DNA of 64,000 nt from CALRWV02 sp943371965 (GTDB taxonomy: Bacteria > Bacteroidota > JABWAT01), in assembly GCA_943371965.1 (NCBI GenBank), contig CALRWV020000001.1:248001-312000 (forward strand), given 5' to 3'. Below are positions 34,790-43,489 of the stretch, in pieces (positions within the stretch are counted from its first letter, which is position 1; every line of letters starts with the position of its first letter). The translations under genes and the position numbers were made by a program. The notes under the pieces were generated by a model. The model saw nothing but the letters and a program-made list of their open reading frames with translations. It did not search any database and was not told the origin of the DNA.

Positions 34790-37192
34790 ATGGATAGAGA
34801 AGTTTTAACCAAAGAAGTTTGTTTTCATTGTGGCGATAAATGCGAAACTCTCGATTATTCTGCTGCCACTCATTTTTTCTGCTGTCACGGCTGTTTGAGT
34901 GTTTATGAAATTCTCAACAGTGGTGAACTTTGTGATTATTATCAGTTCAACAGTCAATCGGGCAATAAAGTTAAACGGACTGCCTTCAATGAATATGAAG
35001 TATTTGAAAATCCTGAAATTGTTGACCGGATATTAAAATTCAAATCTGATACTGCCCATCATGTAACCCTTAAAATTCCTGGAATTCATTGCAGCTCATG
35101 CGTTTATCTGCTTGAAAATTTATCCCGTTTGGATTCCGGTGTTCTGAAATCTGAAATCTCTTTTCTGAAAAAAGAACTGGTACTTGTTTACAATCCGCAA
35201 AAAACATCGTTGAAAAATATCTGTGAACTTTTAGCCAAAATCGGATATGCACCCTTGGTTAACAATGATGAACAGAAAAGTTCGGTTTATAAAAAAATTC
35301 TGACTACTCATTATATCAAATTATCTATTGCAGGTTTTGCATTTGGAAATGTGATGATGTTCAGTTTTCCTGAATATTTGGGTGGTGGATTTGAACACAG
35401 TCCTTACAAATTTCTGTTCCCATTTATAAATATGGCGTTAAGCATACCGGTCTTCTTTTATTCCGCTACAGATTATTACAAATCTGCATGGAATTCAATC
35501 AGGCAGAAACAGTTGAATCTCGATGTTCCGGTCTCACTGGGAATTTTTGCACTTTTTCTCCGCAGTATCCTCGATATTTTTATTTCAAACCAGATGGGAT
35601 TTTTTGATTCTTTCTGCGGTTTTGTTTTCTTCCTCCTGATCGGTAAAACATTCCAGATGAAATTTTATGATCACCTGAATTTCGAAAGGAATTACCGGTC
35701 ATATTATCCACTTGCTGTACTGAAACAGTTTTTGAATGTATTTAAAAGTGAATTGGTTGATAAGCTGGAAGAAGGCGATGTCATCAGAATCCGTCATCAG
35801 GAAATAATTCCGTGTGATTCCACTTTAATCAGCAATGAAGCCGAAATTGATTATTCATTTGTTACTGGTGAAAATACTCCTGTTAGACTTCATTTCGGTG
35901 AAAAAGTTTATGCCGGTGGACGTGTTGCTGGGTTGTCATCCGATTTTCGTGTTAAGAAAAATGCCGAGAAAAGTTACCTGAATCAGTTGTGGTCGAAAAG
36001 TTATGAAAAAGTGGGTGATTCCAAATCTGTTACACGGTTTGCAGATCAGGTTGGAAGATATTTTACTTATGGCATTATGCTCCTTTGTGCCGTTACTTTT
36101 CTTTATCATCTTTCCTTGGGATGGATGGAAGCACTGAGCAGACTGAGTGCCGTCGCAATTGTTGCCTGTCCTTGTGCCTTGGCATTATCAGCACCATTTG
36201 TATTTGGAACTGCATCAGGGATTTTAGCAAAAGCTGGATTATATTTCAAGGATGCATTCTCCCTTGAAAGATTTTCTCGCTCACAGATTCTTGTTTTCGA
36301 TAAAACGGGAACTCTGACTTCAACAAAAGAATCCAAAGTTTTTTCCTCTTTCGCGTCCCATGAATTCGATGAAGAGCTGAAAGCAATTTTCCAGAACTCA
36401 CTTCATCCTCTCAGCAGACTGATTTCTGAATCACTTCAACTTGAAACCAATCTTCAACCAGATTCCTATGAAGAAATAAAAGGCTCAGGAATTGTTTCAG
36501 AATTCAAAAATAAAAAATTCACAATCGGTTCAGCCAATTTTTTAAATGAAGCAGGGATTTACGTTCCTGTTCATATGCAAAAGAATTCCGGGTCAGTGTT
36601 TGTTGCTGTCAACAGTGAATTTATTGGAAGGTTTGATATCCGATTTGCATACCGTCAGGGACTTGAAGGAATGTTTACTGAAATCAATAAAAATTACGAT
36701 ACTTACCTTCTTTCAGGTGATAAAGATTTCGAACGCCCTTTGCTTGTTTACTACATTAGCAATCCTGATCATTTGCACTTTAATCTGTCACCTTCAGATA
36801 AATTGGATATTGTTGCTGATCTCAACAAAAAATCAATTTGTGTCATGATTGGTGATGGGTTGAATGATGCCGCCGCATTGCAGTCAGCATCGGTTGGAAT
36901 CAGTGTGGTTGAAGATCAGAGTCAGTTTACTCCAAGCTGTGATGCCATTCTTGCAGCTGAGAAAATGACGGAATTCAATAAATATGCACAATTTGCAAAA
37001 TCACTTCAGTACATCATAATCATCACATTTGGAGTTTCAATTGCATACAACAGCATCGGATTATTTTTTGCTGTTCAGGGGAAACTGACTCCTTTACTCA
37101 GTGCAATTCTGATGCCATTGAGTTCGATCACGGTCATTTCTATCGCAATCGGTCTAACAACAATATTCGCTTGGAGGAAGAAAGTACTATGA
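34790..37192 (+). CDS. ccoI: Copper-transporting P-type ATPase for cbb3 assembly
   Basis: 800 residues. N-terminal Cys-rich metal-binding part (CFHCGDKCETLDYSAATHFF, CCHGC), an HMA domain with IPGIHCSSCVYLLENL, eight membrane helices, the ion-binding CPC in VACPCALALSAP, phosphorylation motif DKTGTLTS, HP dipeptide in NSLHPLSR, and hinge GDGLNDAAAL. The Cys-rich extension plus CPC is typical of FixI/CcoI, which exports Cu+ for loading CcoN. Its stop overlaps the ccoS start as ATGA (37189-37192). Confidence 0.93.
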   Translation: MDREVLTKEVCFHCGDKCETLDYSAATHFFCCHGCLSVYEILNSGELCDYYQFNSQSGNKVKRTAFNEYEVFENPEIVDRILKFKSDTAHHVTLKIPGIHCSSCVYLLENLSRLDSGVLKSEISFLKKELVLVYNPQKTSLKNICELLAKIGYAPLVNNDEQKSSVYKKILTTHYIKLSIAGFAFGNVMMFSFPEYLGGGFEHSPYKFLFPFINMALSIPVFFYSATDYYKSAWNSIRQKQLNLDVPVSLGIFALFLRSILDIFISNQMGFFDSFCGFVFFLLIGKTFQMKFYDHLNFERNYRSYYPLAVLKQFLNVFKSELVDKLEEGDVIRIRHQEIIPCDSTLISNEAEIDYSFVTGENTPVRLHFGEKVYAGGRVAGLSSDFRVKKNAEKSYLNQLWSKSYEKVGDSKSVTRFADQVGRYFTYGIMLLCAVTFLYHLSLGWMEALSRLSAVAIVACPCALALSAPFVFGTASGILAKAGLYFKDAFSLERFSRSQILVFDKTGTLTSTKESKVFSSFASHEFDEELKAIFQNSLHPLSRLISESLQLETNLQPDSYEEIKGSGIVSEFKNKKFTIGSANFLNEAGIYVPVHMQKNSGSVFVAVNSEFIGRFDIRFAYRQGLEGMFTEINKNYDTYLLSGDKDFERPLLVYYISNPDHLHFNLSPSDKLDIVADLNKKSICVMIGDGLNDAAALQSASVGISVVEDQSQFTPSCDAILAAEKMTEFNKYAQFAKSLQYIIIITFGVSIAYNSIGLFFAVQGKLTPLLSAILMPLSSITVISIAIGLTTIFAWRKKVL

Positions 37193-37341
37193 ATATTCTT
37201 TATTTCCTGATCGGGATTTCAGTGCTGATGGCATTGTGTTTTCTCTTCTTCTTTATTTGGGCTGTGAAATCCGGTCAATTTGAAGACCGTTCTACTCCGG
37301 CCATGAGAATATTATTTGATGATCTTAAAAAAGAAAAATAA
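37189..37341 (+). CDS. ccoS: cbb3 oxidase maturation protein CcoS
   Basis: 50 residues: one membrane helix (MNILYFLIGISVLMALCFLF) followed by FFIWAVKSGQFEDRSTPAMR, the CcoS signature (W-A-x-K-S-G-Q-F-x-D). CcoS is needed for cofactor insertion into the oxidase. The ATG overlaps the end of ccoI by 4 bp. Confidence 0.93.
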   Translation: MNILYFLIGISVLMALCFLFFFIWAVKSGQFEDRSTPAMRILFDDLKKEK

Positions 37342-37379
37342 CAACTTAATAAAACCGCAATCAAACTAATGGGGGCTCA

Positions 37380-39563
37380 ATGTTGGAAAAAGAAACAATT
37401 CAATATGACAATAAAATTGTCATGCAGTTTGCTGTTGCTGCAATAGTCTGGGGGATCGTAGGATTTCTGGTAGGACTGATTGTTGCCACAAAACTAATTT
37501 ATCCGGATTTTCTGGGATTCATTCCGGAATTTTCATATGGTCGGTTACGTCCATTACATACCAATGCTGTAATATTCGCATTTGTTGGAAATGGAATGTT
37601 CATGGGAATTTACTATTCGCTTCAGAGACTTACCAAAGCGAGAATGTTCAGTGATAAATTGAGTGCGATCAATTTCTGGGGATGGCAGACCATTATTGTT
37701 GCAGCAGCCATAACACTTCCAATGGGATTGACTTCAAGCAAAGAGTACGCAGAACTTGAATGGCCGATTGATATTGCCATTGCCCTTATTTGGGTTGTTT
37801 TCGGCTGGAATATGTTTGGTACTTTATACAAACGCCGTGTGAAACACATGTATGTTGCAATCTGGTTTTATATAGCAACATTCTTAACGGTAGCAATGCT
37901 TCACATTGTCAATTCATTTGAGCTTCCTGTCGGCATGTTTAAAAGTTACTCTATGTTTGCCGGAGTTCAGGATGCACTGGTTCAATGGTGGTACGGTCAC
38001 AATGCAGTAGCCTTTTTCCTGACAACACCATTTCTGGGAATCATGTATTATTTCATTCCAAAAATATCAGGCCGTCCGGTGTTTTCTTATAGACTTTCAA
38101 TTGTTCACTTCTGGGCTTTGATTTTTATTTACATTTGGGCTGGCCCCCATCACTTGTTATACACAGCGCTTCCCGGTTGGGCACAGGCTTTGGGAACAGT
38201 TTTCTCTATTATGCTGATTGCTCCTTCCTGGGGTGGTATGCTGAACGGATTGTTTACTTTGAGGGGAGCATGGGATAAAGTCCGGAGCGAACCATCACTT
38301 AAATTTCTGGTAGTTGGAGTTACAGCTTACGGTATGGCAACTTTTGAAGGACCAATGATGGCTTTGAAAAGTGTAAATGCCCTAACACATTACACCGATT
38401 ATACCATCGGTCACGTTCACATGGGAGCTTTAGGATGGAACGGCGGTTTGGTTTTTGCCATGCTTTATTATTTGATTCCAAAAATGTACGGAACTCAACT
38501 GTTCAGCAAAAAACTGGCATCCATCCATTTCTGGTTGGCTACCATGGGAATGCTGTTTTATGTGATTGCCATGTATTGGGCTGGAATTACACAGAGTCTG
38601 ATGTGGAAGGAATTTACTTCTGAAGGAATGCTGAAGTATCCAAATTTCCTTGAAACAGTTACACAGCTTTTCCCAATGTACATTCTCCGTGCAATTGGCG
38701 GAACCATGTATATTGTTGGTGCCTGCGTGATGATTTACAATCTTATAAAAACTGCAAAAAGCGGAGTATTTGTTTCAAACGAACAGGTTGAAGTTGCTCC
38801 ATTGATTGACGAAGAACATCCTGCAACTCCAGGTAAAAAAGAATATTTGCACAGAGCACTTGAATCAAAGGTTTTAGTTTTCAGTGTATTGGCATTTGTT
38901 GCAGTTGCGATTGGTGGATTGGTTCAGTTTATTCCGACCGCAGTTGTGAAATCAAATATTCCTTCCATTTCCGCTGTTAAACCTTACACACCACTCGAAC
39001 TGGAAGGACGTGACATTTATATACGCGAAGGTTGCGTGGGATGTCACAGTCAGATGATTCGTCCGTTCAGAAGCGAAACCGAACGTTACGGTGAATATTC
39101 AAAAGCCGGAGAATTCGTTTATGATCATCCATTCCTTTGGGGTTCAAAACGGACTGGACCAGACCTTCAGCGTGAAGGCGGAAAATATGGTGATATCTGG
39201 CATTATATGCACCTGAACGATCCGAGATCAACTTCTCCGGGATCTATCATGCCTTCTTATGCGTGGTTGTTAGACCATTCTTTGGATACAACCTATACCC
39301 TAGGCAAAATATCTGCAATGAGGACTCTGGGTGTTCCATATCCTGAAGGTTATGAAGCAACAGCAATGGCAGACCTTCACAAACAGGCAAATGAAATTAC
39401 TTCAAATATCAGGGAAGCCGGTTATGAAGAAAGTTCAGATAAAGAAGTTGTTGCACTCATTGCCTATTTGCAGAGATTAGGCAAAGACATCAAAGCTGAT
39501 GCAATGATACAGAGAGCCAACAAAAAAATTGTTGATACAACACAAAAACCTGAAAGTAAATAA
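37380..39563 (+). CDS. ccoNO: Fused cbb3 cytochrome oxidase subunits CcoN and CcoO
   Basis: 727 residues. Residues 1-470 are CcoN: twelve membrane helices with heme/CuB His ligands in RPLHTNAVIFAF, QWWYGHNAVAF, PHHLLYT and HVHMGALGW. After a linker and one more helix, residues about 530-727 are CcoO with one heme c (CVGCHSQMIRPF near residue 550), ERYGEYSKAGEFVYDHPFLW and the Met ligand in GSIMPSYAWL. It reduces oxygen to water with high affinity, coupled to proton pumping. The fusion is known in Bacteroidota. A strong RBS (gggggctca) precedes the ATG. Confidence 0.95.
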   Translation: MLEKETIQYDNKIVMQFAVAAIVWGIVGFLVGLIVATKLIYPDFLGFIPEFSYGRLRPLHTNAVIFAFVGNGMFMGIYYSLQRLTKARMFSDKLSAINFWGWQTIIVAAAITLPMGLTSSKEYAELEWPIDIAIALIWVVFGWNMFGTLYKRRVKHMYVAIWFYIATFLTVAMLHIVNSFELPVGMFKSYSMFAGVQDALVQWWYGHNAVAFFLTTPFLGIMYYFIPKISGRPVFSYRLSIVHFWALIFIYIWAGPHHLLYTALPGWAQALGTVFSIMLIAPSWGGMLNGLFTLRGAWDKVRSEPSLKFLVVGVTAYGMATFEGPMMALKSVNALTHYTDYTIGHVHMGALGWNGGLVFAMLYYLIPKMYGTQLFSKKLASIHFWLATMGMLFYVIAMYWAGITQSLMWKEFTSEGMLKYPNFLETVTQLFPMYILRAIGGTMYIVGACVMIYNLIKTAKSGVFVSNEQVEVAPLIDEEHPATPGKKEYLHRALESKVLVFSVLAFVAVAIGGLVQFIPTAVVKSNIPSISAVKPYTPLELEGRDIYIREGCVGCHSQMIRPFRSETERYGEYSKAGEFVYDHPFLWGSKRTGPDLQREGGKYGDIWHYMHLNDPRSTSPGSIMPSYAWLLDHSLDTTYTLGKISAMRTLGVPYPEGYEATAMADLHKQANEITSNIREAGYEESSDKEVVALIAYLQRLGKDIKADAMIQRANKKIVDTTQKPESK

Positions 39564-39572
39564 GGTAAGTTT

Positions 39573-39743
39573 ATGTTTAAAGAAGTTTTACAAAGCATTG
39601 ATGGAGTGGCAGTTTTTCCTGTCATTTCCCTCGTTTTATTTTTCACTTTTTTTGTGTCGGTCTGTGTGATCTGGTTCCGCAAAGACAAAAAAACAGTTGA
39701 TGAATATGCTCAGATTCCACTGGGCGAAACAGATAACCTATAA
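39573..39743 (+). CDS. ccoQ: cbb3 oxidase subunit CcoQ-like
   Basis: 56 residues: a membrane helix (VAVFPVISLVLFFTFFVSVC) then VIWFRKDKKTVDEYAQIPLG. It has the size, topology and place expected of CcoQ, a small protein that stabilises the complex. It starts 9 bp after the ccoNO stop. Confidence 0.88.
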   Translation: MFKEVLQSIDGVAVFPVISLVLFFTFFVSVCVIWFRKDKKTVDEYAQIPLGETDNL

Positions 39744-39777
39744 ACAATTTTAAACTCTTTTTGAAAAGGAAAATACT

Positions 39778-40380
39778 ATGACGCCGGAAGAACAAGAAAA
39801 ACTGATGGATCATGAATATGATGGAATTCAGGAATTTGACAATAATCTGCCAGGATGGTGGACATATGGTTTCTATTTCTGTATCCTCTTCGCATTTGTC
39901 TACATGATCATTTACTATGTTGTCGGATGGGCACCCGTTCAGGAAGGTGAATACAAGGAAGAGATGCAGACTGCCTACAATCAGTACAAACTGACTCCTT
40001 CATTTCTGAACACATCTGGTTTATCGTATGATGTTGATGCAACGTTTGAACTTCTGAAAGATGAAGAAGCAATTGCTGCAGGAAAATCAATTTTCACATC
40101 CAACAAATCATTATGCTATACCTGTCACGGTCCTGAAGGACAGGGACTTGTTGGACCGAATTTGACAGATGAGTATTGGAGAAACGGCTGTGATGTAAAA
40201 CAGATTGCAAAAAACATAACAACCGGGTTTCCAATCAAAGGAATGGTTCCGTTTGGAAGTGGTCAGAAATTGAGTGCCAAGGAGTTGAACCAAGTGGTGG
40301 CATTTTTGTATTCGATCAGAGGGTCAAACCCGGCGAATCCAAAACCAATCGACCCAACGCGTGATATCAAATGCCAGTAA
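39778..40380 (+). CDS. ccoP: cbb3 oxidase subunit CcoP with a single heme c
   Basis: 200 residues. Cytosolic start with HEYDGIQEFDNNLPGWW (the CcoP signature), one membrane helix (about 26-47), and one cytochrome c domain with CYTCH at residues 113-117 and axial Met in KGMVPFGSG. Proteobacterial CcoP has two heme-c domains; here only one is found, as in other Bacteroidota. It accepts electrons from periplasmic cytochromes. RBS aaaagg lies 9 bp before the ATG. Confidence 0.93.
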   Translation: MTPEEQEKLMDHEYDGIQEFDNNLPGWWTYGFYFCILFAFVYMIIYYVVGWAPVQEGEYKEEMQTAYNQYKLTPSFLNTSGLSYDVDATFELLKDEEAIAAGKSIFTSNKSLCYTCHGPEGQGLVGPNLTDEYWRNGCDVKQIAKNITTGFPIKGMVPFGSGQKLSAKELNQVVAFLYSIRGSNPANPKPIDPTRDIKCQ

Positions 40381-40556
40381 CAGTTAACTTCAGTTAAATA
40401 AAATATGGACCGTCTTGAAAGAGGTGCAGTTTTTTTAAAGATTAGTTGGTTTGGGTATCAGCAAGTTGATATTTGAATTGATTCTGCATCTTTCCATCCC
40501 CCCGGAAAATGCATAAAAATCTTTTGGGACAGTCCGTTTAATAAAGCAAAATAAAA

Positions 40557-41969
40557 ATGAGTGATTATTCGAATAAAGATGAATCCTTCAGAGATCATCT
40601 CGCTACCGCAGATGTAACCGGAAAAAGAAAATGGATTTTCCCCAAAAAACCTTCCGGATTTTACCACAATGCAAGAGCTATTGTTGCTGTAATTTTATTG
40701 GGTTTCTTTTTCCTTTCACCGTTTGTTGAACTTCATGGTCATCAAATGGTTCAGTTCAATTTCATTGACAGAATTTTCATCATCTTCGGTGTTGTTTTCT
40801 GGCCGCAGGATTTTTTCATCTTTGCAATTGCACTTCTTGTTTTTTTGCTTTTCATCGTAACATTTACCAGTATTTTTGGTCGGCTGTGGTGTGGATGGGC
40901 ATGTCCGCAAACTATCTTCATGGAAATGGTTTTCAGAAAAATTGAATATTTCATTGAAGGAGATTATGTAAAACAAAAAGCATTGACTGCAATGAAATGG
41001 AATCTGGAAAAAATTGTTAAGCGGCTGGGGAAACATGCCATTTTCTTTTTCATTTCCTTCTTAATTGCAAATACTTTTCTCGCTTATATTATTGGTAAGG
41101 AAGCACTTTTCAAAATTGTAACTGAACCGGTGGAAATGCATATCAGTGGATTTACATCATTGACTATTTTTTCGTTTGTATTTTATCTGGTTTATGCACG
41201 TTTCCGTGAGCAGGCCTGTATTGTTGTTTGTCCTTATGGAAGATTTCAATCCGTTATTGTTGATGACAAAACGATTGCCGTTACGTATGATTTTGTCCGT
41301 GGCGAACCACGCGGGGTTCAAAGCAAAGAAGAAATGAAATTGAATGCAAATCCGAAAGGTGATTGTGTCGATTGTCATCAATGTGTTAGAGTATGTCCGA
41401 CCGGAATCGATATCAGGAACGGAATTCAGCTTGAATGTGTAAACTGTACAGCCTGTATTGATGCGTGTGATGATATCATGACAAAAGTGAAAAAGCCGAA
41501 AGGTCTCATCCGTTATGCTTCGTATGAAAACATTGTCAAAGGCACCAAATTTCATTTGAATTTCAGAAATATTGCATACATGACCGTTTTGAGCATATTG
41601 TCACTTATTCTTGTATTTATATTTATGGGACGTCAGGATTTTGATGCTTTGGTTTTAAGACAGCCGGGAACTATTTTCCAGCAGTATGATTCAACCAGAT
41701 ATTCAAATCTGTATAATTTTACACTCAGCAATAAAGCATACACTGATCTGGACGGAACATTGGAAGTTGTTGGAATTCCCGCAGAAATTAAATTTCTGAA
41801 TACCAAAACGCCGGTAACCTCGCAAAAACTGATTGAGTTCAAAGTTTTTATTATCATTGATAAAAAATATTTGAAACCAAATGCCAACGATTTGAAACTT
41901 TTGTTTACCACCGGTACCGGAGAAACAAAAAAACTGAAAACTGAATTTATAGCACCAGCAAAGTTGTGA
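40557..41969 (+). CDS. ccoG: cbb3 accessory iron-sulfur protein CcoG (FixG/RdxA)
   Basis: 470 residues. Membrane helices around 40-60, 88-105, 165-190, 200-215 and 345-365; Cys motifs CGWACPQTIFMEMVF and CIVVCPYGRF; two 4Fe-4S ferredoxin clusters in CVDCHQCVRVCPTGID and CVNCTACIDACDDIM; and an Ig-like FixG C-terminal domain (about 370-470). Family knowledge: CcoG reduces Cu2+ to Cu+ for delivery into cbb3 oxidase. Its stop is 8 bp before the ATG of ccoH. Confidence 0.93.
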   Translation: MSDYSNKDESFRDHLATADVTGKRKWIFPKKPSGFYHNARAIVAVILLGFFFLSPFVELHGHQMVQFNFIDRIFIIFGVVFWPQDFFIFAIALLVFLLFIVTFTSIFGRLWCGWACPQTIFMEMVFRKIEYFIEGDYVKQKALTAMKWNLEKIVKRLGKHAIFFFISFLIANTFLAYIIGKEALFKIVTEPVEMHISGFTSLTIFSFVFYLVYARFREQACIVVCPYGRFQSVIVDDKTIAVTYDFVRGEPRGVQSKEEMKLNANPKGDCVDCHQCVRVCPTGIDIRNGIQLECVNCTACIDACDDIMTKVKKPKGLIRYASYENIVKGTKFHLNFRNIAYMTVLSILSLILVFIFMGRQDFDALVLRQPGTIFQQYDSTRYSNLYNFTLSNKAYTDLDGTLEVVGIPAEIKFLNTKTPVTSQKLIEFKVFIIIDKKYLKPNANDLKLLFTTGTGETKKLKTEFIAPAKL

Positions 41970-41977
41970 GGGGAAAA

Positions 41978-42418
41978 ATGAAGATTTCATGGCCTGTTGG
42001 AATAACAGCACTGATTCTTGTTTTTATGGCAGGAACCATGACAATGGTTTACATTGCAGTTCACCAGGATTTTTCACTCGTCAGTAAAGATTACTATGAA
42101 GAATCACTTCAGTATGATTTGGTGAAAGAAAAACAGGAAAACAGGATGCGGGATAAAACTGATATCCAGTTTATTTATTCCGAGGAATCACAAACCTTAA
42201 ACCTGTTTTTTTCTGAACAGGACAGTTCAGTCATTGGAATACTTCATTTTTACAAAGCAAGTGAAATAAACGATGATTTCAGTGTACCGGTTAATGCAGT
42301 TTCCGGTAACCAGTCTGTTGATGTTAGCCAGCTTGTTTCTGGTAAGTGGAAAGTGAAAGCAGATTGGAAACAGAACAATGTTGACTATCTGCAGGAATTT
42401 GTTTTGATGAAGAAGTGA
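41978..42418 (+). CDS. ccoH: FixH/CcoH-family cbb3 assembly protein
   Basis: 146 residues. One N-terminal membrane helix (WPVGITALILVFMAGTMTMV) then the conserved KDYYEESLQYD segment and a beta-rich periplasmic domain. FixH/CcoH is required for stable cbb3 assembly. The start is chosen at ATG 41978 because GAGGGG lies 5 bp before it; a GTG at 41966 in frame would place the RBS inside the gene. Confidence 0.88.
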   Translation: MKISWPVGITALILVFMAGTMTMVYIAVHQDFSLVSKDYYEESLQYDLVKEKQENRMRDKTDIQFIYSEESQTLNLFFSEQDSSVIGILHFYKASEINDDFSVPVNAVSGNQSVDVSQLVSGKWKVKADWKQNNVDYLQEFVLMKK

Positions 42419-42430
42419 ATCGGGAAAATG

Positions 42431-42570
42431 GAACACAGATGACACTGATTATTATGATGATTTCAGATGTAATCAAAGTTGGTTTTTAGCTATTAATTAA
42501 TAAAAACAACTATAAATAATGATTAATAAATAAATCGAATTAATCATAACGATCAGCGTTATCAGCGTTC
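42431..42570. repeat. Inverted-repeat intergenic element (GAACnCnGATnACnCTGAT type)
   Basis: Left arm 42431-42462 (gaacacagatgacactgatt...) matches the reverse complement of the right arm 42542-42570 (gaacgctgataacgctgatc...) at about 22 of 29 positions; the middle is AT-rich. Related arms occur at 63315-63337 and 63403-63428. Similar AACGCTGATAACGCTGAT sequences are widespread between genes in unrelated bacteria, by my recollection. Confidence 0.6.
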
Positions 42571-42588
42571 AATTGAATTGGAATCCGA

Positions 42589-43296
42589 ATGAGTGAATAT
42601 ATAGTTTTAATGCTGATGGGTTTGGCCGGTTCTCTGCACTGTGCGGGAATGTGCGGTCCCATTTGTCTTGCTCTGACAAAAAAGGAAAAACCTTCTTCAG
42701 TTTTCAATCTCAATATTCTTGTTTACCATTTCAGCAGAATATCTGCTTATATCGTACTTGGTGTTCTCCTGTTTTTTTTCAGTGATATCAGCGGATTGAA
42801 CCAATATCAGAATTCAATCAGTATTTTTTCCGGAATCGCAATTCTTGTCTTTATTTTTTTTACTGCATTCTGGTATAAACTCGAATATTTCGCAGCAAAG
42901 TTTCCGCTGTATAAATTTGTGAAACAAAATCTGTCAAACTCCCTCAAAAGCACTTCGAAATATTCCTTCATTTTTACAGGATTTCTCAATGGACTTTTAC
43001 CATGCGGATTAGTTTATATTGCATTGATCAATGCACTTCGTCAGCAGGAAATTCAAACTGCTGTATTTTCGATGTTCTTTTTTGGTATCGGTACACTTCC
43101 AATGATGACCATGATCGGGTTGGGTTCACAATTCTTGAAACGATCCCAAATATGGGCACATTCAAGAATTGCCATTACAACTGTTCTCGCTGTCTTTTTT
43201 ATTTTACGCGGTATGAATCTTGGAATCCCATACATTTCTCCTTCAGTCAACCATGATCACAGTCCTTCTGCATCTCACGATCCTATTTGCCATTAA
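42589..43296 (+). CDS. TauE/SafE-family membrane protein of the cbb3 operon
   Basis: 235 residues, six membrane helices. MGLAGSLHCAGMCGPICLAL at the N-terminus and GFLNGLLPCGLVYIALINAL in the middle are the paired Cys-containing motifs of the cbb3-associated TauE/SafE-like proteins, similar to the DsbD/CcdA transmembrane fold. The place at the end of the cco operon suggests a role in copper or thiol handling during oxidase assembly, which is inferred. The C-terminus is His-rich (NHDHSPSASHDPICH). Confidence 0.88.
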   Translation: MSEYIVLMLMGLAGSLHCAGMCGPICLALTKKEKPSSVFNLNILVYHFSRISAYIVLGVLLFFFSDISGLNQYQNSISIFSGIAILVFIFFTAFWYKLEYFAAKFPLYKFVKQNLSNSLKSTSKYSFIFTGFLNGLLPCGLVYIALINALRQQEIQTAVFSMFFFGIGTLPMMTMIGLGSQFLKRSQIWAHSRIAITTVLAVFFILRGMNLGIPYISPSVNHDHSPSASHDPICH

Positions 43297-43489
43297 AAAT
43301 TGAAGACTGAAGACTGTAATCGGGAGACCGATAGCAACCTGATTGTCAGTTTATTTTATTCTGTTTGAAATTTATTATTTCTCAAGACCTGATCCTCTAT
43401 ATACTCACACGCAGTTGAAACTGCTTTAAAAAATTGCGACTTTATCAGAATCGCTATCAATACATACCCTCAATTATTCAGGAAATATC

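Noticed and set aside
40381..40556. Gap inside the cbb3 operon between ccoP and ccoG
   Set aside because: Checked for a small missing subunit; stop codons in all frames and no RBS-ATG pair of merit.
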